Assembly: GCA_019188255.1 (NCBI GenBank) | Contig: JAETXT010000014.1 | Coordinates: 1,364,001 to 1,428,000, forward strand | Origin: Verticillium longisporum | Lineage: Eukaryota > Ascomycota > Sordariomycetes > Glomerellales > Plectosphaerellaceae | Length of the DNA: 64,000 bases | Direction: 5' to 3' | In this document: positions 46,065 through 57,400 of the stretch, piece after piece | Position numbering within the stretch: position 1 is the stretch's first letter | Layout of the letters: each line of letters begins with the position of its first letter | Notes under the pieces: model-generated | Seen by the model: the letters and a program-made list of their open reading frames with translations, nothing else | The model's database searches: none | Told to the model about the DNA's origin: nothing | Made by a program: the position numbers and the translations under genes

Positions 46065-48694
46065 TCAGCCGGTGACCTGGGCGACCATCTTCTTAAGTTC
46101 CGTCACCATATCGTTAGCCTCCGTTGGGTTCTTTGCCTCGAAATCGTAGCGCTTGGGTTCCGTATCTTTGTAGATGATGAGCTAGAAGAACCTTATCGTC
46201 AGTATTCCGTTCGAACAAGGCTTCCATGGCGCCGTTGGGCAGCAGGATCTGTTGAGACGCAAGCGCGGCGCTACTCGGCTGTTTGGAGAGGCATCCGCAC
46301 AACATCTTGAACAAACAGTTGCAGTACGTACCTTGAACTGGTTTGGATGCTTCGCGAACACTTTGCATCCGATAATCTGGGTCATGTGTGCCGTCGTCGT
46401 CTTGCCTTCACGTGCAGATGTTGGTTTGATGTGGACGTATTCGCCGTCAATCTCAAGTCGACGCTCGCTCTGGCTCATCATCCTGACTGTCCGCAATCGC
46501 CAGACGGTCCACGACTTGCAGGATCCCGTAAGCTCCGCCTGCTTGAGGGCCTGCTGCGCCAACGGGTGGGAGCCCATAATGTGTGTCCGTTTGGCCCTGC
46601 GCCCCGGTGGCCCATCTGAGAATGGCAGTAGCTTCGGCGAAGCACTGCTTGGCGAACCCGTCATCGTTAGCGGGCCATCCGTTGCGAATCGTCGCCGGTG
46701 CAGCTCCAGGTCGGAAAGACTGCCGATTGTGCTGACTTTGGCGTCGAGTAACACTACAGGGCCGCCGCCAGGCATCTTTAGAACGTGGTTGGCCTTATCC
46801 AGCTGCCGTTTACGACAGACCTGGTCTAGAACTTCGGCCATGTACGTGTCTGTCGTCACGTCAAGCGTGACCAACTGGCCAGGAGCAATGTCGGTAGAGT
46901 GTAGGTGGACGCGTAGCAGCTTTTGCTGGCCTCGCGTCGCGTTCGGCGTTGGTGCTGGTGCAGCCGTCGGCTGATCCATGAATACCGTGGGCTGCTGCTG
47001 ACGATACATCGTGTTCGTAACGGGGTTCGGCCGAGGTTCCATGGGCGGTGGCAGAAATGTCTGTGTGGGCTGCGGTGTGTTGCGCGGCGTCGTGTCCTCT
47101 TCGGCGGCCTCCTCGGCAGGCGTCTCCTCCTCCTCTTCCTGGGGTGTGGCGAGTTGGTTCTCTTCAAACTCTTCTTGCGAAGCCTCGACCAAGCCGAAGT
47201 TATCGTGGGTCTTGGAGTTGGCCCTCATTCGGCCAGCTGCCCTGTTGTTGGCCGTGGTGAAGGACGTAAGGGCCTTGGTCCTGTCGAAAGGGGGAAAGTC
47301 GTCATCTACTTCGCCATCCTCTTCGACCATTCTCAAGGTCCACCAGTTGATATTGGTCTTATCACTTGGAATGGGTGGTTCTCTCTTTTCATCATTGTAC
47401 TTCCAGAGGCTGAGCCCGATGAGGTCGGCCACTGTGACTGGTCGATCGCCTCCTTCGCCATGGTGGACCATGCGACGGATGAGAACCTCGAATGGCTTCA
47501 TTGGATTGTTCGAATATGCTGGGTAGATCTGCACCGCAATAGGGGCATTTTCTCCTTGTCCGGAGAGGCTAGCGAACCTCTCGAACGGGACTGTCGGCTT
47601 CGTCTTACGAGCCTTGAGAGCCGCAGAGAGCATCCCTTTCGGTTGAATCATGCTGATGGGTCGAATCATACTCATGGGGCGGGGGGGCGGAAGCGCCTGG
47701 AGAACCCGTGGGGGGGCCTGTGACCTGCGAATGGTGGACGTACGGGTAAATTGGCGCGGCGGTGTACCGACGACTTGTCGATCTGGCGAGGCCTGATTTG
47801 GGTGTTCAACCGTATCGAGGATACCAGCCGAGTCGATACTCTCCAGGAAAGCGCCTGACAGGTCGGAGGCATCCGAGTCGTCTTCCTCCTCCTCGGGGAG
47901 CAGGTCGGTGCTGGCCCGCCTGATACCCTCCACAGGCTCCTCGTTGATTCGGGCCTGTATTCTGACGGCCTTTGTGGCAGCCTTGGCTGCTTCCCTGTGC
48001 TTGTGAAACGCCGAGGCGTCAAATTCCGTGTCGGAAGATATCTCGCTGCTTGTGACAGTATCCCGGCGTGCTCTCTCCTTGACGACCTCCAAAGCGGACT
48101 GCGATCCCCGACGGGCGCCGGGAGCTGCGCGCGGAGAGGACGTGACGGCTGCTTGACGCATGGTGGAGGTTTGGTTCGGACTAGAGCCGGCTCTTGCCCT
48201 GACTGGCATCTTGGCGAACCTGATCTGTTGCGCCGCTCGTTGGGTGGCCTCGTCGTCGTCGCTTTCATCGGAGAGGTCGCTGCTGTCGTCATCTTCGAGG
48301 GTCTCGCGCCTCCGCCTCCGCCTGGTGGCCAAGCCAGGGCCAAATGTATCAGTGCCTCCGCCTGTCAGGATTCCAGCTTCGTCAGGTTCGTCCTCGAGAG
48401 TTACGCCAGTGCGACGTGGGGCCTGGAAGTATTCCGACGCGATGGCCGTTGGGATCGGGGGGGAGTAGCATCGTTTGCTCAAGTCGGGATTTGCCTGCCA
48501 GCCTACAGCTTTAAAGTCGGACGATTTCATGAAGCCGTCATTCAGCGTGATCAGTCGTTCGCCGACTCCATCAGCAATCTCCGTGAGGTAGCCGCAACGA
48601 AGCTGGTACGCAACCAGGCTGCGATGATCAGTCGAGGCCAGAGAGGATAGAAGCCGTGGGGTTAAACCTACTCTTCATTTTGAAAGACCGACAT
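46065..48694 (-). CDS. Sin1/AVO1-type subunit of TOR complex 2
   Basis: Scaffold that presents AGC-kinase substrates to TORC2 and binds membranes. Three exons: 48672-48694, 46332-48618 and 46065-46181, joining to 808 residues, intact. The start MSVFQNED is followed by YQLRCGYLTEIADGVGERLI, the conserved fungal N terminus. An acidic, Ser-rich linker leads to the CRIM domain (about 348-480; KPTVPFERFASLSG, IAVQIYPAYSNNPMKPFEVL). A Ras-binding, ubiquitin-like domain lies at about 572-652 (KLLRVHLHSTDIAPGQLVTL). A C-terminal PH domain (about 708-800) includes IDGEYVHIKP and, across the last intron, QFK|LIIYKDTEPKRYDFEA. That intron (150 bp) is about three times the length of the first. Confidence 0.93.
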
Positions 48695-49226
48695 GGCTGC
48701 TGCAAAAGGCCGAGATTGTGTCTAATGTCCCTGATTCGTAGGTACTGGGTGGACAATAACGTCAATCGGTCAACTCACGACAGGCGCATGGCGAGGATGG
48801 AGAAAGGGGGGTAACGTCGCGCTGTCGGTAAAGGCCTAGAGAAGGCACCTCGCATTGCCAGAATGCGACTTCGAGAGGAAAGGTACAGGCCGTGTTTTGA
48901 CTGGCAAAAGGTAAAGGAGAGAGGTCCTGAAATGTGACTGGCGATGCGGCGGAACAACCCTCGTGGTGTCGTTTCCAGCCTTGTGAAACCCCCCCGCCGA
49001 AGCTCCAGCGGAGCGTAGTCGCGCATGTCGATATGCACGGGCCCACACGAGCTTGATAACGCCGTGGGGACCGTACGATAAGGCAGTCAGTAGCCTTGCA
49101 TCCACTTCTGAATCTGCGAGCGTCCTGTACAGCAGTGAGTTGTGCATTCCTGCATTTACAACGCCACCCCAAACTTGAAGCCGGCAGTATATTGAACCAA
49201 GTTCAAGGCTACATCGACTAGAAACC
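48695..49226. promoter_or_regulatory. Bidirectional promoter region, SIN1 / PRCC-like
   Basis: About 530 bp between divergent start codons. No named factor site is claimed. Confidence 0.5.
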
Positions 49227-50402
49227 ATGGCTCTGGTCGAGTACTCTGATTCGGACTCCGACTCTGAAGCACCTGTCCAACCGACTGCAGCGCCTACAGC
49301 ACCCGGACCCAACTCGAAGAAGCCCTTCCAAAAAGTCGTCAACCGCGCCAACCCCGGAAAGATTGTCGTCAACCTCCCTCAGACAAGGCGCGAAGACGTT
49401 GCCTCCGCCGATGATGGTCCTCCAGCGAAGCGCACCAAGACTGGGGGCGGGGGCGGCGGTATGTTTGCCGACTTCAGCTCGCTGCTGCCAGCGCCCAAGA
49501 ATGCCGCGAAGAGACCGTCTGCGTTGAGCAGCAGCAGCAGCTCGTCGCGGCCTGTTTTCCAGCTCAAGACGAGCGCCGAAGCTGGCTTCAGTCGCGACAG
49601 CCCGATTGCAGATTCTGGCGGGGAGGGTGAGGGTTCGGGCCTTTCGCTGCCGCCGCCCAAGACGGCGCCTCAACCATCTATACCGGAGACGATGAAGCCT
49701 GAAGAAGAGGTCAAGCTGGTCGGCAAGCCCATGATGTTTCGGCCATTATCAGTTGCCAGGAACAAGAAGAAACCAGCGAAAAAGCTGCCTCAACCAGCAG
49801 CAACAGCAGCAGCAGTGCCTGTGCCGGCAGCTGCAGCACCATCTGTAGAGGAGGCCAAGGACGCTGGGCCGGCGCCGCCACCGAAGAAGATATCCCTCTT
49901 CTCCCTCGACAGCGAACCGGAACCCGCTCCCGCTCCGAGCACGACGTCAACGTCGGGAGCCTATGAACCTCTTTTCCAGACCGAGGCCGCCGCGAGTGCG
50001 TACAATCCATACCTAGACGAGGCTGCGCCCTACGCAAACCACCCGACACCGACGACGGCGCCCACGTCCGACAAGGAATCTCTGCACACGATTGCAAACG
50101 ACCTCAACCTATCGGCGGCCGAGCGCCGCGAGCTCTTCGGCCGTGGCGGCCCGAGCAACGCCCAGGGGGCCGCAGCCACGAGGGGCATCAACTTCAACAC
50201 GGATCAGGAGGACCAGCACAACGCGGAGCTGCGCGCCTCGGGCCAGGAGCAGACTCACAACCCCGTGCGCTCGATCGCACCAGGCAAGCACAACCTTCGG
50301 CAGCTCGTCAATGCTGTGCAGAACAACCGCGATGCGCTGGAGGAGAGCTTCGCCAAGGGCAAGAGCAATCGCAAGGACGCGTCGAGCCGGTACGGATGGT
50401 AG
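49227..50402 (+). CDS. PRCC-like nuclear protein
   Basis: A single-exon, 391-residue protein. It starts MALVEYSDSDSDSEAP, a common opening in this family. The centre is Pro/Ala/Ser-rich and disordered, with lysine patches (RNKKKPAKKLPQ) that could be nuclear signals. The last 40 residues, GKHNLRQLVNAVQNNRDALE then KGKSNRKDASSRYGW, are the PRCC C-terminal signature. Human PRCC is a nuclear protein associated with splicing and with MAD2L2; a splicing-related role in fungi is inference. It converges with the next gene, with about 230 bp between stops. Confidence 0.87.
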   Translation: MALVEYSDSDSDSEAPVQPTAAPTAPGPNSKKPFQKVVNRANPGKIVVNLPQTRREDVASADDGPPAKRTKTGGGGGGMFADFSSLLPAPKNAAKRPSALSSSSSSSRPVFQLKTSAEAGFSRDSPIADSGGEGEGSGLSLPPPKTAPQPSIPETMKPEEEVKLVGKPMMFRPLSVARNKKKPAKKLPQPAATAAAVPVPAAAAPSVEEAKDAGPAPPPKKISLFSLDSEPEPAPAPSTTSTSGAYEPLFQTEAAASAYNPYLDEAAPYANHPTPTTAPTSDKESLHTIANDLNLSAAERRELFGRGGPSNAQGAAATRGINFNTDQEDQHNAELRASGQEQTHNPVRSIAPGKHNLRQLVNAVQNNRDALEESFAKGKSNRKDASSRYGW

Positions 50403-50631
50403 GCGGATAGCGAGAATGATACCCCCTCATGAATTTCACATGCCCAGGAAATGGCCGGCTACGAATCAAATGTCGCCTTGCGAAAGACTCTCTTTTTTCT
50501 CTCTCTCTGTGGAGTGTTACGATCTCGTCTAAATGGGTATGCTCGTAAATGTCGTGACAAAAAGAAGAAAAAGGGGGGGAAAAAAGGCTGAACGCAATAC
50601 AAAATACAGACGGACACTCAGGTCCCTGGCG

Positions 50632-52150
50632 TCAACAGGTCACCACGGCCGCCGTCCTCCCGCTCTGGGCGCCGCCCGGTCCCATGAGGAAGCCCCATTC
50701 GCCTCGCGTAATGGGCGAGATGTCCTCGTACCCGTTTGGCGTCATGGGGCCGAGCCTCTGCGCCGTCCTCCCCTCGTCGCCCAACACCTCGGCGATGGAG
50801 ACGGGGCTCCAGATTTGGTTCTGGCGGCTGTCCCGGCCTGGACGCGCCGTCAGCTGCTCCTCGTCTTCAGGCTGCGGCTGCGGCGCGATGCCGCGGGCCA
50901 CGGGCCGGAAAACCTTGGCGTCAAACTGCGTCTGGAGCTTCAGGACAGGCGCCGCCTTGGGCGACGGCGGCTTGCCAATCTGCAGCGGCGCCATGGCCAC
51001 GCAAATGCGGACCCCGGGCTCCTCGGGCTCGTCGGGCTCATCGTGCTCAGCGTGCTCCTCCTTTGTCGTCACCAGTACGACGTCGGACCGCGCTTCCTCG
51101 TCGACCTCGTCCGTCTCGTCCTCCATGATCGTCTCGGCATCCGACTCGTCCCCGTCGACGCGCAGGCCCGCGACGCCGCCCCGGCGCCCGACGCCGCCGT
51201 ACGCCCGCCTGTACATCCTGTCGACCTCGCCGAGGGCGCCCTCGCCGAGGCCGAGCCAGCGGTACGTGCCGACGAGCTCGCCGCGGGTGACGCGGCGGCG
51301 CCGCGCCAGCACGAGGCGCCGCAGCTCGTCGACGGCGTCCTCGAGGCGCAGCGGCGACCCCGTGCGCGCGAAGCTCGCCAGCGCCGCCTTGAAGGTGTCC
51401 AGCCTGTCGAGCGACACGAGCGTCAGGCCGTCGGAGGCGAAGAGGACCTCGTTCTGGACGAGGGAGCGGCGGATCAGCGGCGCCGCGAGGCCGCTGCTCG
51501 CGGCGTCCGTCGCGGGGGAGAGCCATTCCGTCCTGTGTTTGTTAGCACTTGGTTCTCCTCGAGGGATCTGTTGTTGCCTATGGGCCGAAGCGCAGCAGCA
51601 AAGACAGACACAGAACGTACCCGATGCGGAACTTCTTCTCGGCCCGCTCAATCGTCTGCCGCAGCACCCTCTCCTCGCGGTCCGTCAGCACGTCGGCCTG
51701 CACGAGGCGCAGGCCGAACGCGTTGGCGGCCATGGGCCCGTGGCCGGCGTCGGTACAGGCGGACGAGGCGGTCAACGGCGTGGCGGGGGTGGCGGGCGTC
51801 AGGGGCCAGCGCAGGCGCGGGCTGTCTGCGCCCGAGGCGGCACTCGCGCTTCCCGTGCGCACGAGCTTCTTGAAGGAGGCGACCATGGGGGACGTGGCAA
51901 AGGACGGCATGCGCAAGGGGGCGCTGGCGGTGCGGGCGTGGGTTGGCGACCAGGGCGAAGGGCAGGCGGCGCTGGCGAGGGGCAGCTGGTAGTCTCTGCG
52001 CAGGACGATGAGGGTCGTGTGAATGCCCTTGCGGGTGAGGCGGTGGGAGGCGTATTCGAGGGCCTCCGTCAGGTTGGGCGGGAGGTGCTGGACGTCGAGG
52101 ATGGAGGGACCAGCCTCGAGGGGCGAGGAGATGTGTGACTTGATAGCCAT
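50632..52150 (-). CDS. Uncharacterised fungal protein with conserved N-terminal region
   Basis: Two exons, 51621-52150 and 50632-51532, joining to 476 residues, intact. The N terminus (LPPNLTEALEYASHRLTRKG, then HTTLIVLRRDYQLPL) reads like a small folded alpha/beta domain. A Ser/Pro/Thr-rich stretch follows, then helical segments (FKAALASFARTGSPLRLEDA, VDELRRLVLARRRRVTRGEL). After an acidic region (DESDAETIMEDETDEVDEEA) the tail is disordered and ends GPGGAQSGRTAAVVTC. The layout resembles an uncharacterised family found in filamentous ascomycetes; I do not assign a function. No signal peptide or membrane helix is seen, so a cytosolic or nuclear location is likely. Confidence 0.75.
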
Positions 52151-52563
52151 GGTGTGTGGTTTGACTACCTAAGGGAAGGTAGGCGGGCACGGAGGCAATC
52201 GCTGTGAAATGCACCCAATGTTTGGGAGAGGAGGGGTGGAAAAGAAGAGAAAGACGCCTGGACACCAGCAGTAGGAGACGATAAAAAAAAGGACGAAGGT
52301 ATTCGCAGGCTCAATCAAGACATGATGCATGCATGGTCTGTTGGTCGCTGTGCGAGGGAGAGAGAGGGAGATGGCGTCTGGATTATATTTCCCCGGGCCT
52401 GCGAAAAACATGAAACATGCAAAACCACAGCTTGGCTGACCACTTCCTCTGCGACGACGCGGTGACGCAGCGTCGTCACCCCATCACCCATCACCCATCA
52501 CCCATCACGCCGTCGCTCATCACCCCATCATCCCGTGTTCCCTTCGGACGACACAAGAGCCAA

Positions 52564-52640
52564 GCCGAGCCAGCCAGCATCGGCACCAGCAATGCTGGCT
52601 GGCTCGGCACCAGCAATGCTGGCTGGCTCGGCACCAGCAT
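52564..52640. repeat. 24-bp tandem repeat containing a 17-bp hairpin
   Basis: Two exact copies of a 24-bp unit (52581-52604, 52605-52628), with a 12-bp partial third copy. In addition, 52564-52580 is the perfect reverse complement of 52592-52608 with an 11-base loop between, so the region can fold as a stem-loop on either strand. Confidence 0.9.
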
Positions 52641-53921
52641 CAGCATGGCCTTGCCGAAAGGGGACACCACCATCAAGCGCCAGCAACATGAAACAGAAGC
52701 TCAAGTTTTTTTTTAGGGGCTCGTGTCATTCTCTTCGGGTCGGCCAGCATGAGGTGCAGGCAAGGGGGGAGGCAGCGTTCCGGCAGATCATCATGGCCCG
52801 CCTCTCCATGGCAGAGGGCCCATTCAGTCATCAGTCTATCCCACAACCTCGGGAATCCGACGCACGCATTTGCCGTCTGGCCGGGGGGGGGGCAATTCGC
52901 GCCCAATCTCGTTCCACTCTTCCCTCTCTCTCTCGCTCTGCCCCCCCCGGGACCCCTTCTCATGCCTCCAAAAAAAGAAGATCTCTGCAAGCCCGGCACG
53001 CCCTGAATATTCTCCTGTCGTTCATCTTCTTTCAAATCTCTTCCTCCCCACTGTGACACAGGTTCCCCCCATCGTGCAGCTCGCCCATATGGCCCGGCGG
53101 CTACAGCGTGTCTATTTTCGGTAGTTGGCTCTGGCTCAGCACGGCGGGTGCGCCACCCATTGGCTCCGTCGACGCCCCCCGTCACCGTCACCGTCAACGG
53201 GAGGCCGTGCTAGCGTCGATCTTGCGAGCGAAAGCCAGGGGGGGCATAGGGAATGGGAGGGAGCTGGGAGAGGGGAAAGTGGGAATGGTGCAGCAGCGAG
53301 GTTCTAAAATAGAAACCTCTCCGCCAGGGGTTTGCGTGGGTGGGGTACCTGCTTCTGCTCCCCCGGGGCCGAAAGAGAGGGGCAATACCGACAGCCTGGT
53401 GAACCCGACCATCGACCACCAACAATCGACTGCTGGGTATGCTTCATATTGTCGAGTCTGGCTCTCATATGGCCCATGCCGGACCCGTGCTTCATCAAAC
53501 CGGCCATCACCGTCCCATCTCTCACCCTCACTGCCCCCACTCAATCGGGTGCCGTTCTGAGGAGAAACGCTACTCGTAAAGGGTAGACAAACCTTGCTTC
53601 ACGATGCCGGGTAATCGGAACCTAGTTCTCACTTCTTCCTCTTTCACACACTCTCTCTCTCTCTCTGCGCCACGAGCAGATCGATCCCCCATCTGGCCCA
53701 GAGAAGAAGCGTCCCTCCCTCCAGATCCATGTCGTTCCTGCATTCCCTGCCAGACTTCTCCAGGATGCTTAATTTAGACAACGTACATGCAGCTACCTCA
53801 GCATGCCATGATCAACGTCGGTTCGTCAAGCGACACATTCACTAGCTCGCCGCCCCTCTGCTCTCCTCCTCTATACTGGGCGGTAAACAGGAGCATGTCA
53901 ACCACAAATAAAATGGCACGC

Positions 53922-53977
53922 AAATCATGGCACGCAAATCATGGCACCCAAATCATGGCACCCAAATCATGGCACGG
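53922..53977. repeat. 14-bp tandem repeat, four copies
   Basis: Four copies of AAATCATGGCACSC/G at 53922, 53936, 53950 and 53964 that differ only in the last two bases, with a shortened copy just upstream. Each unit contains the core ATCATGGCAC. Confidence 0.95.
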
Positions 53978-54424
53978 CAACACGTGCTCCATTGTTCAGC
54001 CGCCTGGGTCAAGATGCAATCGTCATTTCTCATATCGTTTCGGCCCCTCCTCCCCCATTTACCAAAAGGGGCTTCCTGGTAGCAGGCCCACGGCATGGCG
54101 GATCTAGCGCGGGGCCCTGCCATGTGCTCTCAAAACCTATGCTCGAGTCGTCGCTTGCCATGATGGAATTCATCTCTTCCCCAGCCAGTCGGATCGTCCC
54201 TCTTGCTGTCCATGACCAGGGACCCGATCGCAAGCGCTCACGCAAACGCAAACGCCTGACACCCACGCGCCCTCATGCATTTTCTTTCGTCCGGATATAG
54301 CCCGTGCCAGGCCTCTCTTTTCTAATTATTCTTCTCCCCGCCACGCCCCCTTGTCTCTCAGACGCCCGCCGGGGGACGCCAGGAACAGGAACGGCAGAGC
54401 TCAAACTGGGTGACTTGCTGTGCT

Positions 54425-57400
54425 TCAGCCGCTCAGAGGCCGTAGCTGAACGTCCGTCATGCTCTTCATCTGATCCGACGACGAGTCCTCCCAGTCTTGG
54501 TGACCTGGTCAGCATCGCGTCGCCTCGCACGACTCTAACGTATCCGTCTCGCTGCAGTACGACAGAGGGGACATACCGGAACCGTCCTCATCCAGCTCTT
54601 CGATCAACAGACGCTCTACCGACTCGAGGATCCCTGCAGGTAAAGTTAGCGCGTCGTGGTCCATCGGGGTGCTAAACATGTCTTCGACTTGCCTTCCTTG
54701 AGGTTATGGAACCCCTCCCGCGACACGCCGCCGTCAATGTCTATTTCAAAATATGCCTCGCTGGCGACGATCATCTTGTGCAGCGGCTCGATCGTCGACC
54801 CCACTACTTGCCGCTCGGCAAGTACGTACTGCTCCTGGAGGTACTGGAGGCAGCCAACACCGAGCTGCCTGGCAGCCTGGACTACCCTGTCGTGCAATTC
54901 TGCGTCTTCATGTGCCCATTGCGTCTCGTGTCTGACGAGGAAGCCCTCGATCCACTGCTGAGCCAGGCTTGCAGATCGCTTGTCAACACATCCAATCAAC
55001 CCAGGACCCCAGAGCGGTACCAGCTCCAGGTGCATCATGAGACCCGGTTTGGCTTCTGCCAGCGGCATGCAGACCAGCGCTTCCATTGCTAGCTGGAAAA
55101 AGTCAAGGAACGATTTCCCCTCGTTATTCTCCAACACCCTGCACGCCTGGGTAACGTGTTGCAGTACTTGCTGAGACGTGTCCGGCTCATTGCAGTGGGT
55201 GACAAACGTCAGCGCCGCCCGCAGGAAAGGCACCATGGAGTGCATTTCAGCCTTGCCAGAAATCATATTCCCAAGCACTCGGGTCACGCACTTCTGCATG
55301 TGTTCGTCACCCTTGGCCAGACGGCGAATGATGGCGCAAGTGTCTTGTCGCTCCTGATCGATCTCGAGGAGTCGCCGAACAAAGAAGCTGCCGCCGTAGT
55401 CCCTGTCTTCGGCGAACAGTACATTAACCTCTTCTGAAGTCCAAGGGAGCGGCTGCGGCGGGTCCTCTAGATAAAGGGCGAGACGTTCGTTTGCTTCCTC
55501 GACCATATCGTCTTGCACGAGTGGCCCGAGGGCCTTCATGAGATGGTTCATGAGCTGGATAATCAAATCGTGTGATGGAGTCTTGTTAGACATCCTGCGA
55601 GACAGGCCTCGAACCAACATGACATATTGCACAGGCTGGCCGGGGTAGTTGGCGTCAGCTGCGATGATGAACATGAGGTCCTTCAACCAATCGTCGTGAA
55701 GTAGAGCAGCTGTTTCGGCTTCGCCCAGCTCAGCGAACCTCAAGATCAAGTGGAAGCACTCGTTCCACGAACGCAGGTTGCAATGAAAATTCTCAAAGAT
55801 CTTTCGAAACAGAATCAACGCACCGTCGATTGCCGAGTTTTGAACGAGGATTTCGTCGTCTGCCGGCGGCGCCTCCGGACCATAATAGGCAGGGTCGTGT
55901 TCTCGAATTTCTTCAAGCGCAATGATCAACATGTCGCCCGTTGCGAGACGGTAAGATGGTTCGGGGTTCCGTTGCACCAATTGTCGAAATGCCTCTGGAC
56001 GCCCGACAAAATAGTCGAGAAACGCTTCTGCGCATTTGTGACAGTTCCGGAATCGTGTCTGCAGGCTGGTCTTGTATCTGTGGAAGAGAACGCTCGTCTT
56101 GCTCCGTCCAACGACTTGATCTAGGTGTCCGAGAAGCATAGCCATGGCGCTCCGCTCTGTTTGATGCTCGAGAGAGCATTGGCCATTGTTGAAAGACATC
56201 ATAAATTCAAAAAATTGAAGAACAAAGACGGCGTGATTGCGATCGAAAAGACAATGTCGTCGAAGAAACACCGTGTTGTTGTTCTTGATGACTTCATGCA
56301 GGTCCGGAATAATGTCAACGTGTAGGGGTGGCACTAAGCCTTGAGCTTGCATCTGTTGCCGCGATGCCCTCAGGACAGAAGAGCGTTGGTAGAACAGCAT
56401 GTAGGCGCTGTAAGACTTGTCGTAGGCAACGCTGTTGGCATCGTTGACCTGGTTGATGTCGGGACCTCCAAAGGTGGCCGCCTCAAGCTGTGCAGCGTCC
56501 CAAGTCGATACAGCCTCGTCGTTGAACTCGAGCCAGGTCTCCTGATCCGCAGTCGACGGCCGTTCACGAATGTAGGAGTAATAGTGGCCAGACTCCGCGG
56601 TTCCGGAGTGAACGAGAACACCAACGAGCTCAAACACATCTTCCTCGCTCGTCGGAGACTCTTGATTCAGATATTCGACAGTGTAGGGCCTCATATCAAT
56701 TCTGTTCGGAAAGGAGAAGTAGTCATTGATCTTACTTCTCGTGAGAGTGCGGAGATTGAAATCGAAACGTTTGAGGTGAAAGATAAGATCGTTGGGAATG
56801 TCTTTAAGACAAGCTCTGTCAGGCTTGTTAGTTGGGTTGATCCACATGATACAGAAAAATCGGTGCGCACCTTTTCACAGCATCGACGTGGCGGTCGCAA
56901 GTCGAGCATTTATACTTGTTTTCTGATGAAAAATTAGCCTTGTTGGGAATATCGCTGAAGGATCCACAAGTGTTTACCTCCTTCCATGATCTCTCCATCA
57001 ACATAATCCCGAAGACTATCAAGAAGGGTCGTTTTGCCTTTAATGTCGCACTGGATGGCAGAGAAAGGTTCGAGACGTTCCGAAATGTGATCGCACTCCT
57101 TCGATCGAACCTGCTGAACAAGTTGACCACCATAGAATGCACGGAAGGCGTTTCTTTTGCCTGCGGACGCCATTTGCGACTCCCAACGGTCGAACAGCAG
57201 GTTGAAGAACTCGTCAACATCCATCTGATTACAGATACCGGTCATGGTGCCATTGCTGGTCTTTATCCTCCTCACCATTGGACAGGTGTCGACGTTTCGT
57301 TGGCTGGTTTCCTGCTGGTGGGCAAATGTGATTTGCGTCTCCTCCAACAGCTCCTGATTAGATCCTGCAGTGGGGGCCTCCATCATGAAGCGACGAAAGT

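Larger units (their letters stand above)
52151..54424. other. Intergenic region rich in short repeats
   Basis: About 2.3 kb between two minus-strand genes. It holds a CCCATCA run (about 52481-52508), a 24-bp repeat with a 17-bp hairpin at 52564, a 10-G run at 52883-52892, a CT microsatellite about 53650-53667, and a 14-bp tandem repeat at 53922. No gene is recognised. It should include the promoter of the uncharacterised gene on the left. Confidence 0.55.

Noticed and set aside
46182..46204. Frameshift near the 3' end of SIN1
   Set aside because: The apparent break disappears if the last intron ends at CTTCTAG; the joined PH domain is then in phase.
50533..51873. 446- and 484-codon plus-strand frames antisense to the uncharacterised minus-strand gene
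   Set aside because: They cross the clear intron of the minus-strand gene and have repetitive Arg/Ala/Pro content. The minus reading splices in phase into an acidic, balanced protein. Some doubt remains because that protein has no known family.
52481..52640. Regular short repeats that could suggest a CRISPR-like array
   Set aside because: The units are directly adjacent with no spacers of even length, and the sequence is eukaryotic.
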